Shown: positions 54,463-62,463 of the stretch, one piece after another
How the letters are laid out: every line of letters begins with the position of its first letter
Position numbering within the stretch: the stretch's first letter is position 1
NCBI GenBank assembly: GCA_965261685.1
Contig: CBDHDI010000026.1
Location: forward strand, 248,001 to 312,000
Source of the DNA: VXMT01 sp965261685
GTDB lineage: Bacteria; Chloroflexota; Dehalococcoidia; UBA2979
Direction of reading: 5' to 3'
DNA: 64,000 nt
Notes under the pieces: generated by a model
Told to the model about the DNA's origin: nothing
The model's database searches: none
Seen by the model: only the letters and a program-made list of their open reading frames with translations
Position numbers and translations under genes: made by a program

Positions 54463-55289
54463 CCGACATCGAGGGCAGCGTCGCCGTGATCACCGGAGGA
54501 GGCAGCGGCGTCGGCCGCGCCATCGCGCTCGAATGCGCCCGCCAGGGCGCGCGCGGCGTCGTGATCGCCGACATCGAGTCGGGACCCGCCGAGGAGGCCG
54601 CCGCCGAGGTGCGCGAGGCTGGCGCGGCCGCGATCGCCGTGCAGACCGACGTCAGTGATCGCGCCGCCATCGAGGCCCTCGCGGCCCGCGCCTACGAGGA
54701 GTTCGGCGAGGTCAACCTGCTGTTCAACAACGCCGGCGTGAGCAAGCGCAATCCGATCGCCGAGGCGCCCGACGAGGACTGGGACTGGGTGACCAGCGTC
54801 GACCTGATGGGGCCGATGTACGGCGTCTACGCCTTCGTGCCGCGGATGCGGGAGCAGGAGGGGCCGGCGCACATCATCAACACCGCCTCCGTCTCCGGCC
54901 TCGTCGCCCGCCAGAACGTGAACGGCATCTACACCTCGATCAAGCATGGCCTCGTCGGCGTCAGCACCGTGCTCCACGACGAGCTCGCCCCCGAGGGCAT
55001 CGTCGTCTCCTGCTGGTGCCCCGGCGGGATGCTGACCAACATGTCCGACTCCGGCCGCAACCGGCCGGAGCGCTTCGGGGGCCCCTACCCCCAGCGGCCC
55101 CGCCCCGTCGACCGCGAGCCCAATCCGATGACGGTGGATGACGTCGCGAAGCGCGTCCTCGCGGCCGTGCGCGAGAACCGGCTCTACATCTTCAGTCACC
55201 CGCACACGCGGCCCACCGTCGAGGCCTACTACCAGCAGATCCTCGACGACTTCGAGGCGGGCGAACGCATCGCCGCCGAGCTCGGCTAG
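54459..55289 (+). CDS. Short-chain dehydrogenase/reductase
   Basis: A 276-residue classical SDR. GGGSGVG (about 14-20), NNAGV, NTASVSG and YTSIK are the cofactor and catalytic motifs. A Pro/Arg-rich insertion (RPERFGGPYPQRPRPVDREP) lies near residue 205. It is coupled to the PanE-like gene through an ATGA overlap. The hydride step probably acts on the same pathway. Substrate unknown. Confidence 0.88.
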   Translation: MTDIEGSVAVITGGGSGVGRAIALECARQGARGVVIADIESGPAEEAAAEVREAGAAAIAVQTDVSDRAAIEALAARAYEEFGEVNLLFNNAGVSKRNPIAEAPDEDWDWVTSVDLMGPMYGVYAFVPRMREQEGPAHIINTASVSGLVARQNVNGIYTSIKHGLVGVSTVLHDELAPEGIVVSCWCPGGMLTNMSDSGRNRPERFGGPYPQRPRPVDREPNPMTVDDVAKRVLAAVRENRLYIFSHPHTRPTVEAYYQQILDDFEAGERIAAELG

Positions 55290-55300
55290 CCCGCACGCCC

Positions 55301-56179
55301 ATGTCGAGGCTCAGCGAGACCGTTCGCGTCGGATCGCTCGAGGTCGTCGCGATCAGCGACAGCGCGCCCGATGTCACCGACTTCGCCCGCCACTTCCCCG
55401 GCGTCGACGCCGCCGACTGGATGCAGGAGGTCGGGATCACGAGCCCGTCCGATCCGGTCCCGTTCAACCTCGGCAGCTTCCTGATCCGCGGCGACGGCCG
55501 CACCACGCTCGTCGACGCTGGCTACGGCGTCTTCGGGCGCACGCTCGGCACGCCCGGCTGCGGTGAGCTGATCGAGCGGCTCGCGGAGCTGGGTGTCGCC
55601 CTCGAGGATGTCGACGCCGTCGTGCAGACGCACCTCCACCCCGACCACGTCGGCTGGCTCGTCGACGAGGACCGCGACGGCGCGCTCACCTTCCCCAACG
55701 CCACGGTCTTCGTCTCACGGACCGAGCTCGACCACTGGCTCGGCCCCGAGGCGGACCCGCAGCGCCTCGAGTTCGTACGCCGCTGCGTGCTGCCCGTGCG
55801 CGAAGCCGCTCGCATCGAACCCGTCGACGGCGAGCGCGCGCTCTTCGCCTCGCCGGCGGCCTCGCTGACGATGGTCCCGACGCCGGGCCACACGCCCGGC
55901 CACTGCTCGCTGCTGCTTTCGTCGGGCGGCGAGCGCCTGCTGATCACCGGCGATGTCGCCTACCACCCCGCCCACCTGGTGCGGCCCGAGTGGCCCACCT
56001 TCCTCGAGCACGACCCCGCCGAGGCCGAGCGCTCGCGCCGCAAGGCCGCCGAGCTGGCGATCGCGCAGGACGCCCTCGTCACGGGCGGCCACTTCGGCAT
56101 CCTCACCCTGGGGCGGCTGCGGCGTGTGGAGACGGGCTACGCCTGGGAGGCCGTCGCGACGCCAGAGCCGCACGCCTGA
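55301..56179 (+). CDS. Metallo-beta-lactamase-fold hydrolase
   Basis: A 292-residue MBL-fold protein. QTHLHPDHVGW (about 108-118) is the HxHxDH metal motif. TPGHTPGHCSLLL, TGDVAYHP and a final TGGHFG supply the other ligands. Lactonases and thioesterases of this fold are the likely relatives. It lies 11 bases after the SDR gene, so it belongs to the same operon. Confidence 0.87.
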   Translation: MSRLSETVRVGSLEVVAISDSAPDVTDFARHFPGVDAADWMQEVGITSPSDPVPFNLGSFLIRGDGRTTLVDAGYGVFGRTLGTPGCGELIERLAELGVALEDVDAVVQTHLHPDHVGWLVDEDRDGALTFPNATVFVSRTELDHWLGPEADPQRLEFVRRCVLPVREAARIEPVDGERALFASPAASLTMVPTPGHTPGHCSLLLSSGGERLLITGDVAYHPAHLVRPEWPTFLEHDPAEAERSRRKAAELAIAQDALVTGGHFGILTLGRLRRVETGYAWEAVATPEPHA

Positions 56180-56260
56180 GCCGCCGCATTGCCCGTACGG
56201 CGGAGGCCGGGCGGTCGCCCTCGCGCGTTTCGGCTACCCTAGCCCGGCAGGAGGATGTCC

Positions 56261-57475
56261 ATGGAGTGGCAAGACAGCACCGAGCAGGCCGCGTTCCGCA
56301 GCGAGGTGCGCAGCTTCATCGAGCAGCGCCTCCCCGAGCACTACCGCGAGCGCCCGCCCGGCGCGCCCGACGAGTGGGTCGCCGACCGCAAGGCCGCGGA
56401 GCCGGAGCGGCGCGCGGCCGCACGCGAGTGGGCGGATGCCCTCGGCGAGCGCGGCTGGGTCGCGCCGCACATCCCCACCGAGTACGGCGGTGGCGGGCTC
56501 TCCAAGTGGGAGCAGTTCATCTACAACCAGGAGATGGCCCGCGTCAGCGCGCCCGTCGTCGGCAGCTCGCACTCCGTCGAGATGCTCACGCCCACGCTCG
56601 TCGTCCACGGCACCGACGCGCAGAAGAGCGCCTACCTGCCGCGCATCCTCGGCGGCGAGATGGTGTGGTGCCAGGGCTACTCCGAGCCGGGCGCGGGCTC
56701 GGACCTCGCCTCGGTGCAGACGCGCGCCGTCCTCGACGGTGACGAGTACGTGGTGAACGGGCAGAAGATCTGGACCACCAACGGCCACCACGCCGACGCG
56801 ATCTTCGCGATGGTGCGCACGGACCCGGACGCACCCAAGCACCGCGGTATCAGCTTCCTGCTGATCGACGACATGACCATCGAGGGCGTCAGCGTCCGCC
56901 CGCTCGTCAACATGGCCTGGGAGCACGGCTTCAACGAGGTCTTCTTCGAGGATGTGCGCGTCCCCGCCGGGAACGTCGTCGGCGACGTCAACCGCGGCTG
57001 GTACGTGGCCATGACGCTGCTCGACTTCGAGCGCTCCGGCGTGCGCCAGGCGACCAACGTGCGCCGCCAGTTCAACCAGCTGCTCGACGAGGTGCGCGAG
57101 CCGCGCGCGCCGGGCTCGGTGCGTGACCTGCCCACGATCCGCGCCGAGATCGCCGACCGCGCGATCGACACGGCGGTCTGCGAGAACTTCTCGCTGCGCG
57201 TGATCTCGATGCAGGCGGCGGGGCTGATCCCGAACTACGAGGCGTCGATGGGCAAGTTGCGCATCAGCGAGACGCTGCAGGCGATCTCGCGCACGGGCGT
57301 GCGCGCGTTCGGGCTCTACTCGAACCTCTGGGACCCGGCGGACGAGCGCTCGCCGGCGCGCGCCGACTTCACCCAGCGCTACCTGACCACGATCCCGCAC
57401 ACGATCGGCGCGGGCACTTCCGAGGTCCAGCGCAACATCATCGCCACCCGCGGCCTTGGCCTCCCGCGGGGGTAG
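56261..57475 (+). CDS. Acyl-CoA dehydrogenase
   Basis: A 404-residue acyl-CoA dehydrogenase. WCQGYSEPGAGSDLASVQT is the FAD/substrate motif, and VNGQKIWTTNGHHADAIFAMVRT follows. The C-terminal TIGAGTSEVQRNIIATRGLGLPRG matches the FAD-binding end. ATG 56261 is chosen because AGGAGG lies 6 bases before it, while ATG 56255 abuts that site. It would feed ETF (etfBA at 8.7 kb). It closes the 53446-57475 run. Confidence 0.9.
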   Translation: MEWQDSTEQAAFRSEVRSFIEQRLPEHYRERPPGAPDEWVADRKAAEPERRAAAREWADALGERGWVAPHIPTEYGGGGLSKWEQFIYNQEMARVSAPVVGSSHSVEMLTPTLVVHGTDAQKSAYLPRILGGEMVWCQGYSEPGAGSDLASVQTRAVLDGDEYVVNGQKIWTTNGHHADAIFAMVRTDPDAPKHRGISFLLIDDMTIEGVSVRPLVNMAWEHGFNEVFFEDVRVPAGNVVGDVNRGWYVAMTLLDFERSGVRQATNVRRQFNQLLDEVREPRAPGSVRDLPTIRAEIADRAIDTAVCENFSLRVISMQAAGLIPNYEASMGKLRISETLQAISRTGVRAFGLYSNLWDPADERSPARADFTQRYLTTIPHTIGAGTSEVQRNIIATRGLGLPRG

Positions 57476-57623
57476 GTTGGCGGTAGCTGGGTCTACCGGA
57501 CGGCGCCGGCGGTTGGCCGACTCTCATCGTTGAGGGAGTCGCGGTCTTCTCTTGGCGAGAGAGCCACGCCGGCCCTCGGGCAGCTCAGGCGAGTCGTCGT
57601 CCGTGATCCGAGAGAGCTGATGG

Positions 57624-58529
57624 TCACGGGGTCGGCGGTGCCGGTAACCGAAGTTCTCGAATTGCCCACGGAAGAGCGCTGCGGAGGCAGGCCAACTGCA
57701 ACTGTCGGGCCCCCGTGCTGCCAGTCGGCGGCAGCCCGGCCTGTGCCGCCCAGTACCCACTGAGCAGCGCCGCGAAACCCTCGGACTCCTCGACTACTTC
57801 CCAAGGGGCTGGTCCTCCCTCTGAATGCAGGCTCGGGAGCCATGACATGACGTCGAGCAACGGATTCCCTCGTCCGCACCCGTTCCAGTCGACGAGCATC
57901 ACGCGTCGGTGGACGTCGTCGTTCACGAAGCAGAGGTTGTCGCTGCGCACGTCGAAGTGAACGAGCGAGCCGCCCCCCAGTTGTGCTGACTCGGCCGACT
58001 CGATGAGGGCTGGGAGACACTTGCGCAGCCAGCGTTCGTCGCAGAACCCCAGGCTCAGAAGCGGGTCGGGGTCGTCCCGGACGCGGAGCCACCCGGAGAG
58101 GTGCTTTCGCTCGCGTTCCTCAATGTCCTCAGCCCACACCGGCGGTCGCGTCCGTGCGACCTCCTCCAGGGTGGATCGGACCGCGGCAATCTGCTCTGCA
58201 CGCCACGGAGGGGGCCACTCAGCCTCACTGAGGTCCTCCAGGAGAAGCAAGGCGTGTCGCCCGTCGTCGTGCCAGCCAAGCAGTGCGGGCATGAAAGGCT
58301 CGGAGATGTCCTCGTAGGCCCGGCGTTCACGTCGCAGCCAACTGGCGACCGGGGATTGTGCTGTGTCCGCACCGCCCTTGGCGAAGATACGCCGCCCGTC
58401 CGCGAGGGTGAGCGACCAACGTACGGCCGAGGTATATCCGCGCTGCGCTGGGTGACCGGATTCGACTTCCGAACCCATCAGTTTCGCGACTTGTTGAGAC
58501 AGCCAGACGGGCGGCAGAGTCACATCCAC
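57624..58529 (-). CDS. Aminoglycoside phosphotransferase-family kinase
   Basis: A 301-residue kinase-fold protein. The Brenner motif HFDVRSDNLCF supplies the catalytic Asp and Asn, and VMLVDWNGCGRGN carries the Mg2+-binding Asp. The N-lobe has IFAKGGADTA (Lys). It may phosphorylate a small molecule; antibiotic resistance is not implied. The start is unclear: GTG 58529 lacks a good ribosome-binding site, and the frame opens further upstream. Its codon use looks less GC-extreme than its neighbours, so it may be a recent arrival. Confidence 0.75.
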   Translation of the reverse strand: MDVTLPPVWLSQQVAKLMGSEVESGHPAQRGYTSAVRWSLTLADGRRIFAKGGADTAQSPVASWLRRERRAYEDISEPFMPALLGWHDDGRHALLLLEDLSEAEWPPPWRAEQIAAVRSTLEEVARTRPPVWAEDIEERERKHLSGWLRVRDDPDPLLSLGFCDERWLRKCLPALIESAESAQLGGGSLVHFDVRSDNLCFVNDDVHRRVMLVDWNGCGRGNPLLDVMSWLPSLHSEGGPAPWEVVEESEGFAALLSGYWAAQAGLPPTGSTGARQLQLACLRSALPWAIRELRLPAPPTP

Positions 58530-58639
58530 GCGGAGGATCTTACAGGTGTCACGGCGCGCCGCAACGGGGTCGTCGTTGGCAGCCTTGCCTGCAAGGGCTT
58601 GGTCGGACTCACACCCGACTGGTACGGGCGCATGGCCGG

Positions 58640-58840
58640 CTACGCCGCAGGCCGGCCTCGTTCGGCGCACACGGCGAGATACTCGTCGACGGAGGCGGCG
58701 AACGCCTCGTGCAGTGCCGGGAGCGAGTCCGCCTGGAACGTGATCACATCGCGCGTATCCGCCACCTCGCCGTGATAGGTGCCGGCTTCGTCGTCGAAGG
58801 CGACCGTCGCCCGGTACCCGCGGTACTCCATCACGCTCAC
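58640..58840 (-). CDS. HicB-family antitoxin-like protein
   Basis: A 66-residue HicB-type protein: YRGYRATVAFDDEAGTYHGEVADTRDVITFQ, split over the usual beta sheet, then SVDEYLAVCAERG. Full HicB antitoxins usually have a C-terminal DNA-binding part, which is missing here. No HicA toxin gene is seen on either side. The start is GTG 58840 with GGGAG upstream. It may be a solo remnant. Confidence 0.72.
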   Translation of the reverse strand: MSVMEYRGYRATVAFDDEAGTYHGEVADTRDVITFQADSLPALHEAFAASVDEYLAVCAERGRPAA

Positions 58841-58856
58841 GGCACTCCCCCTCGCA

Positions 58857-59792
58857 CTACAGCATCGCGATCGGGTTGACCGGGGAGGCGGTGCCCTGGT
58901 CCAGGCGCAGCGGCGCGAGGGTGAGCAGGAACTCCCAGCGACCGCGCTCCTCGCAGGCGGCGGCGAGGCGGCCGAGCTGCATGTTGTCGATCAGGTGCAC
59001 GCCCATCGAGACGATCAGCACCTGATGCATCGGCGTGTCCCAGCCCTCGATCTGGTGCGGCATCGCGTCCGTGATCCCGTCGCAGCCCATCACGGCCACG
59101 CCGCGCTCGCGAATCCAGGGAGCGCACGTCACCGAGAGCCCGGCGATCCCCTCGACGCCCGACGTCCAGTAGCCGTGCTCCTCGCGGCGGGCGTCGCGTC
59201 CGATGCAGACGAGCAGGATGTCGCCCTCGGAGACGGTGACGCCCTGACGCGCCTCGGCCGCCTCGAGGTCGTCGACGGTGATGCGCTCGCCGAGTTCGAG
59301 GTAGGGGACGCCGTGCAGGGCGGGGATGTCGAGCAGCACGCCGCGGCTGACCACGCCGTCCTTGCCGGACATGATGCTGTTGCGCCTCGCGCCCACGCTT
59401 GTGACCTCGGCCTGGTCGAAGCCGTTGTACATCTTGCCGTCACGGAAGATGTGGCAGAGCGCGTCGAGGTGTGTGTTCGCGACGCCGTGCGGCGCGATCG
59501 AGAAGTAGTCGCTCGACCCTTGCAGGTTCTGAGGTCGCGTGATGTCGCCGGCGACGAGCATCGCGTGGCGCACGGGCGTGGGGTTGTCCGCGTGCGGCGT
59601 CTTCGCCAACTCCAGGGCGCAGCTGATCGTGACGCCCTCCTGGACGAGGGCGGCCGCGGCGGCGCGCTTCCCGGCGCTGATCAGGTTGAGCGCGCCGCGC
59701 TCGTCCTCGGGGCCCCAGCGGCCCCAGTTGGAGACCCGGTCGAAGATCGCCTGCAGCTCGTCCGTGGTGGTGGCCTCGGTGGGGATGGTGAT
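58857..59792 (-). CDS. Cyclase-family metal hydrolase with a likely ATC start codon
   Basis: A 311-residue paralogue of the cyclase gene at 7182-8138. NTHLDALCHIF is the metal-binding motif, and RVSNWGRWGPEDERGALNLI and GTASPVNPIAML match the paralogue's ends. GAGGAGG (59799-59805, minus strand) is followed 6 bases later by ATC at 59792, then codons for TIPTEATTTDEL. No ATG, GTG or TTG lies in frame near that site; the first Met is about 100 residues in. A start at ATC gives an N-terminus as long as the paralogue's. Assembly error is an alternative. Confidence 0.7.
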   Translation of the reverse strand: MTIPTEATTTDELQAIFDRVSNWGRWGPEDERGALNLISAGKRAAAAALVQEGVTISCALELAKTPHADNPTPVRHAMLVAGDITRPQNLQGSSDYFSIAPHGVANTHLDALCHIFRDGKMYNGFDQAEVTSVGARRNSIMSGKDGVVSRGVLLDIPALHGVPYLELGERITVDDLEAAEARQGVTVSEGDILLVCIGRDARREEHGYWTSGVEGIAGLSVTCAPWIRERGVAVMGCDGITDAMPHQIEGWDTPMHQVLIVSMGVHLIDNMQLGRLAAACEERGRWEFLLTLAPLRLDQGTASPVNPIAML

Positions 59793-59847
59793 GGTGCGCC
59801 TCCTCGCGTCGTGCGTGGCGGAGGCTAGCAGCGGCCCGCAGCGCTGA

Positions 59848-60734
59848 CTACGGCGTCGGGGCGTCGTGCTCGCCTCGGACGATGCGGCGGGCGGCGGCGC
59901 AGGAGGCGAGCAGCAGCAGGAGGAGTGCGAGCGGCGGGAGGGCTCCGGCGGGCTGCGGTGGCGGCGGCAGCAGTCCGGCGTTGCCGGAGTCGGGAGGTTC
60001 GGGCGCCGTCTCGCAGATCGGCAGCCCGAGCCGGGGCAGGTCATCGTCCAGCGCAGCTCGCAGATCTGGGGGGATGCACCCAGTCGGCTCGTTGCCCGCA
60101 AGGTACAAGCTCTTCAGGTTGGCGAGGTTGCCCAGGTCGGGAGGTATCTCCCCGGTCAGGCGGTTAGCTCGGAGGTCCAGCCACTCCAGATCGCCGAGGT
60201 TACCGAGTTCGTGCGGTATCTCCCCGGTCAACTGGTTATACCCGAGGCCTAAGCTCGTCAGTACGGAGAGGTTGCCGAGTTCGCGCGGTATCTCCCCGGT
60301 CAACTGGTTAGACCCGAGGCTTAAGTTCGTCAGTTCGGAGAGGTTGCCGAGTTCCCGCGGTATCCCCCCGGTCAACTGGTTGTAGTGACAGAAAGCACCA
60401 CCAGTTCGGAAAGCCTGCCGAGCGCGCGCGGTATCGTCCCGGTCAACCGGTTGTCCCCAAGACTCAGCAGCGTCAGTTCGGAGAGGCTGCCGAGTTCGCG
60501 CGGTATTCCCCCGGTCAACTGGTTCCCCCAGAGGGTCAGCCACTCCAGTTCGCCGAGGTTGCCGAGTTCGCGCGGTATCCCCCCGGTCAACTGGTTAGAC
60601 CCGAGATAAAGCACCGTCAGTTCGGAGAGCCTGCCCAGTTCGCGCGGTATCCCCCCGGTCAGCTGGTTATCCCAGAGGTCCAGCCTGTCCAGACGGATGA
60701 GGCTGCCCAGTTCGCGAGGTATCTCGCTGTCGTT
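59848..60734 (-). pseudogene. Leucine-rich-repeat protein, truncated and frameshifted
   Basis: About nine LRRs of the form NQLTGGIPRELGNLSELTxLxLGS run through this stretch. Reading downstream, the frame shifts near 60382-60390: one frame stops with LSELVVLSVTTTS, while the next resumes at YNQLTGGIPRELG. One missing base explains it. The 5' end is missing: coding merges into the left end of the ISNCY-type element at about 60735. The C-terminus survives, with a Pro-rich spacer and a membrane helix (PLALLLLLLASCAAARRIVRG). Confidence 0.8.
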
Positions 60735-60753
60735 GAGCAGCGATTCGGTCAGT
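60735..60753 (+). repeat. Outer left-end motif of the ISNCY-type element
   Basis: GAGCAGCGATTCGGTCAGT matches the inner left motif at 62425-62443 except for one base. With the IS1380 element and one TTAA removed, the two copies would be 27 bp apart. It is probably a transposase-binding repeat. Confidence 0.65.
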
Positions 60754-60755
60754 AG

Positions 60756-60759
60756 TTAA
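60756..60759. repeat. TTAA target-site duplication, left
   Basis: TTAA here and at 62419-62422 flanks the IS1380-type element directly. TTAA duplications of four bases are known for this family. Confidence 0.75.
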
Positions 60760-62418
60760 CCTCGAATCCACCGATCGAAGCTTGAAGGGGCGGGCTGCCG
60801 GGCTGCCGGAGCGTTCGGCGGGCGTGCCGGCGTTCGCCGGGCGGTGCCGGAGCGAGGAGCCGTCGCTCAGCGTCGCTCAGCGCGGCTCGGGGGCGCTGAG
60901 GGCGCCGGCGCGAGGGTGCGCGAGGCGTGCGCGGGCATGCTGGCGCGAGCCTCGGACCCGTGTTGGCGCTGTGAGCGAGCGTCAGGCCGGGAGCGGTAAC
61001 GCCCGTAACCGCGCCAGGGCGGCTGCCCACTGGCCAGCCCAGGGCCAGCGCTTCGCGAGGTGCAGGGTCCAGCGCCGTGCAGAATGGGTGAGCCGTCCGG
61101 CGAGAGCGAAGTAGCGCCGCCTGAGCGTCCTGGTCGTCACGATCCCCTCGCCGAGCCCGAGCCGCGCCGTCCAGCGGGCGAGGTTGTGCGCGATCACCTG
61201 CACCGCGAGCCACGCCCCGTTCGCGCCGAAGCGGCCCGAGGGGAGATGGTTCAGCCCGACGCCGTACTTGAGGTCACGGATCGTGTTCTCGATCTCGGCG
61301 TGACGGCGATGGTCGGCCTCCAGCTCCAGCAGCTCCCCGGCGCGATCGGTGATGAAGGCGTGGTAACTATAGTTCGCAAAGAGCGCGAGCTGTGAGCCGG
61401 GCGTCGGCTTGACGCGCCGCACGATGAGCCGCACCGCGGTGGCATCCTCCTTGTGCTGGAACGGCGTGTAGGTCGTCTCGGCGACATCCGCGCCGCCCGG
61501 CAGCCAGTACGGGATCGGCGTCCAGTCCTCTTCCGGGATCGCCTCGATCAGCGTGCGTACGTTCGGCTGCTGGCGAATGGTGATGGAGAAGCGGACATCC
61601 TGCTTGCGGCAGACGGCGACGACGGCGTGGTTGTAGAAGCCGCTGTCGGCGCGCACCGTGAGCTGCCCGCTCGCCCCGGCGTCGCGCACCCGCGCCACCG
61701 TCTCACGCAGGAAGTGGGCGGCGCCGCGGGCGGTGTTGGCGCGGCCCTCGCGCAGCCGCGCCATCAGCACGTCACCCGTCCCGGCCGCAACGGCGAGCAG
61801 CGGGTGATAGCCGCGCACGCCCGTGTAGCCGTGGTGCCGGGCGCCCTCCTTCGCCAGGCCGTAGGTCTCGCAGATCGTCGAATCGAGGTCGATCGTGAAC
61901 GGCGCCGCGCCCGGGCCCGCTCCGGCCGCCCAGCTGCGGGCGAGCAACTCGCGGCTGAGGCGGTCGAGCTGGCGGACGTGGCCCCAGCTGAAGCTGCGCA
62001 GGAAGACACCGAGCGTGGACGGCGCCTTGACGGTGCAACCGAGCACGCTCGCCGTCCCGCCGGCGCGCAACGCAGCGGCGTCGTCGATGCACTCGCCGCC
62101 CGCGAGCGCCGAGGCGACCAGGGTCAGCAGCTTGTCGCCGGCGTTCGCCCGGCCCGGCGCGTCACCGAGGTCGAGGTAGCTGTCGGCGAGCTCTTGCAAA
62201 CCGAGATGCTGGGCGAGCGTGGCCGGGAGGAGCAGCCCCGCATCGGCCACCAGGCGGTCGTCGTCGAAGGCGATGTCTATCCGGTCGGGGTCGCTCGTTG
62301 GTAGCATCGAATGGGTGCTCCCTGTGGCTGTGACGTGATTCGGTCAAAAACCATTGTCCCAGCTACAGCGGAGCACCCAACCGCAACCGCTCATGCGCTC
62401 TTCTTCGGTGGATCCCGG
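60760..62418 (-). mobile_element. IS1380-family insertion sequence
   Basis: A 1659-bp element between two TTAA copies. Its left end begins CCTCGAATCCACCGATCG, and the right end read inward begins CCGGGATCCACCGAAG; they share ATCCACCGA with a one-base offset, as an imperfect terminal inverted repeat. It holds one transposase gene (60982-62307). The 222 bases before that gene's stop have no supported gene. It sits within the left end of another element. Confidence 0.85.
60982..62307 (-). CDS. IS1380-family transposase
   Basis: A 441-residue DDE transposase of the IS1380 type. IDLDSTICETYGLAKEGA and YTGVRGYHPLLAVAAGTGDVL are the family landmarks, followed by LTVRADSGFYNH and, near the C-terminus, HAEIENTIRDLKYGVGLNHLPS with the catalytic Glu. 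The first two acidic residues are in IDLDS and RADSGF. It looks intact and full-length, so the element may be active. Confidence 0.92.
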   Translation of the reverse strand: MLPTSDPDRIDIAFDDDRLVADAGLLLPATLAQHLGLQELADSYLDLGDAPGRANAGDKLLTLVASALAGGECIDDAAALRAGGTASVLGCTVKAPSTLGVFLRSFSWGHVRQLDRLSRELLARSWAAGAGPGAAPFTIDLDSTICETYGLAKEGARHHGYTGVRGYHPLLAVAAGTGDVLMARLREGRANTARGAAHFLRETVARVRDAGASGQLTVRADSGFYNHAVVAVCRKQDVRFSITIRQQPNVRTLIEAIPEEDWTPIPYWLPGGADVAETTYTPFQHKEDATAVRLIVRRVKPTPGSQLALFANYSYHAFITDRAGELLELEADHRRHAEIENTIRDLKYGVGLNHLPSGRFGANGAWLAVQVIAHNLARWTARLGLGEGIVTTRTLRRRYFALAGRLTHSARRWTLHLAKRWPWAGQWAAALARLRALPLPA

Positions 62419-62422
62419 TTAA
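62419..62422. repeat. TTAA target-site duplication, right
   Basis: The second copy of TTAA, just outside the right end of the IS1380-type element. It is followed by CG and the ISNCY end motif. Confidence 0.75.
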
Positions 62423-62424
62423 CG

Positions 62425-62443
62425 GAGCAGCGATTCTGTCAGT
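62425..62443 (+). repeat. Inner left-end motif of the ISNCY-type element
   Basis: GAGCAGCGATTCTGTCAGT, 21 bases before the transposase start. It pairs as an inverted repeat with the motif at 63967-63985. Confidence 0.75.
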
Positions 62444-62463
62444 CCCCAGCCAGCGAGCAGGGG

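Noticed and set aside
58490..58640. HicA toxin gene beside the HicB-like gene
   Set aside because: No frame with the short dsRBD-like HicA pattern is present on either strand in the flanks.
60749..61213. Additional minus-strand frame inside the IS1380 end
   Set aside because: It overlaps the transposase C-terminus in another frame and has no domain.
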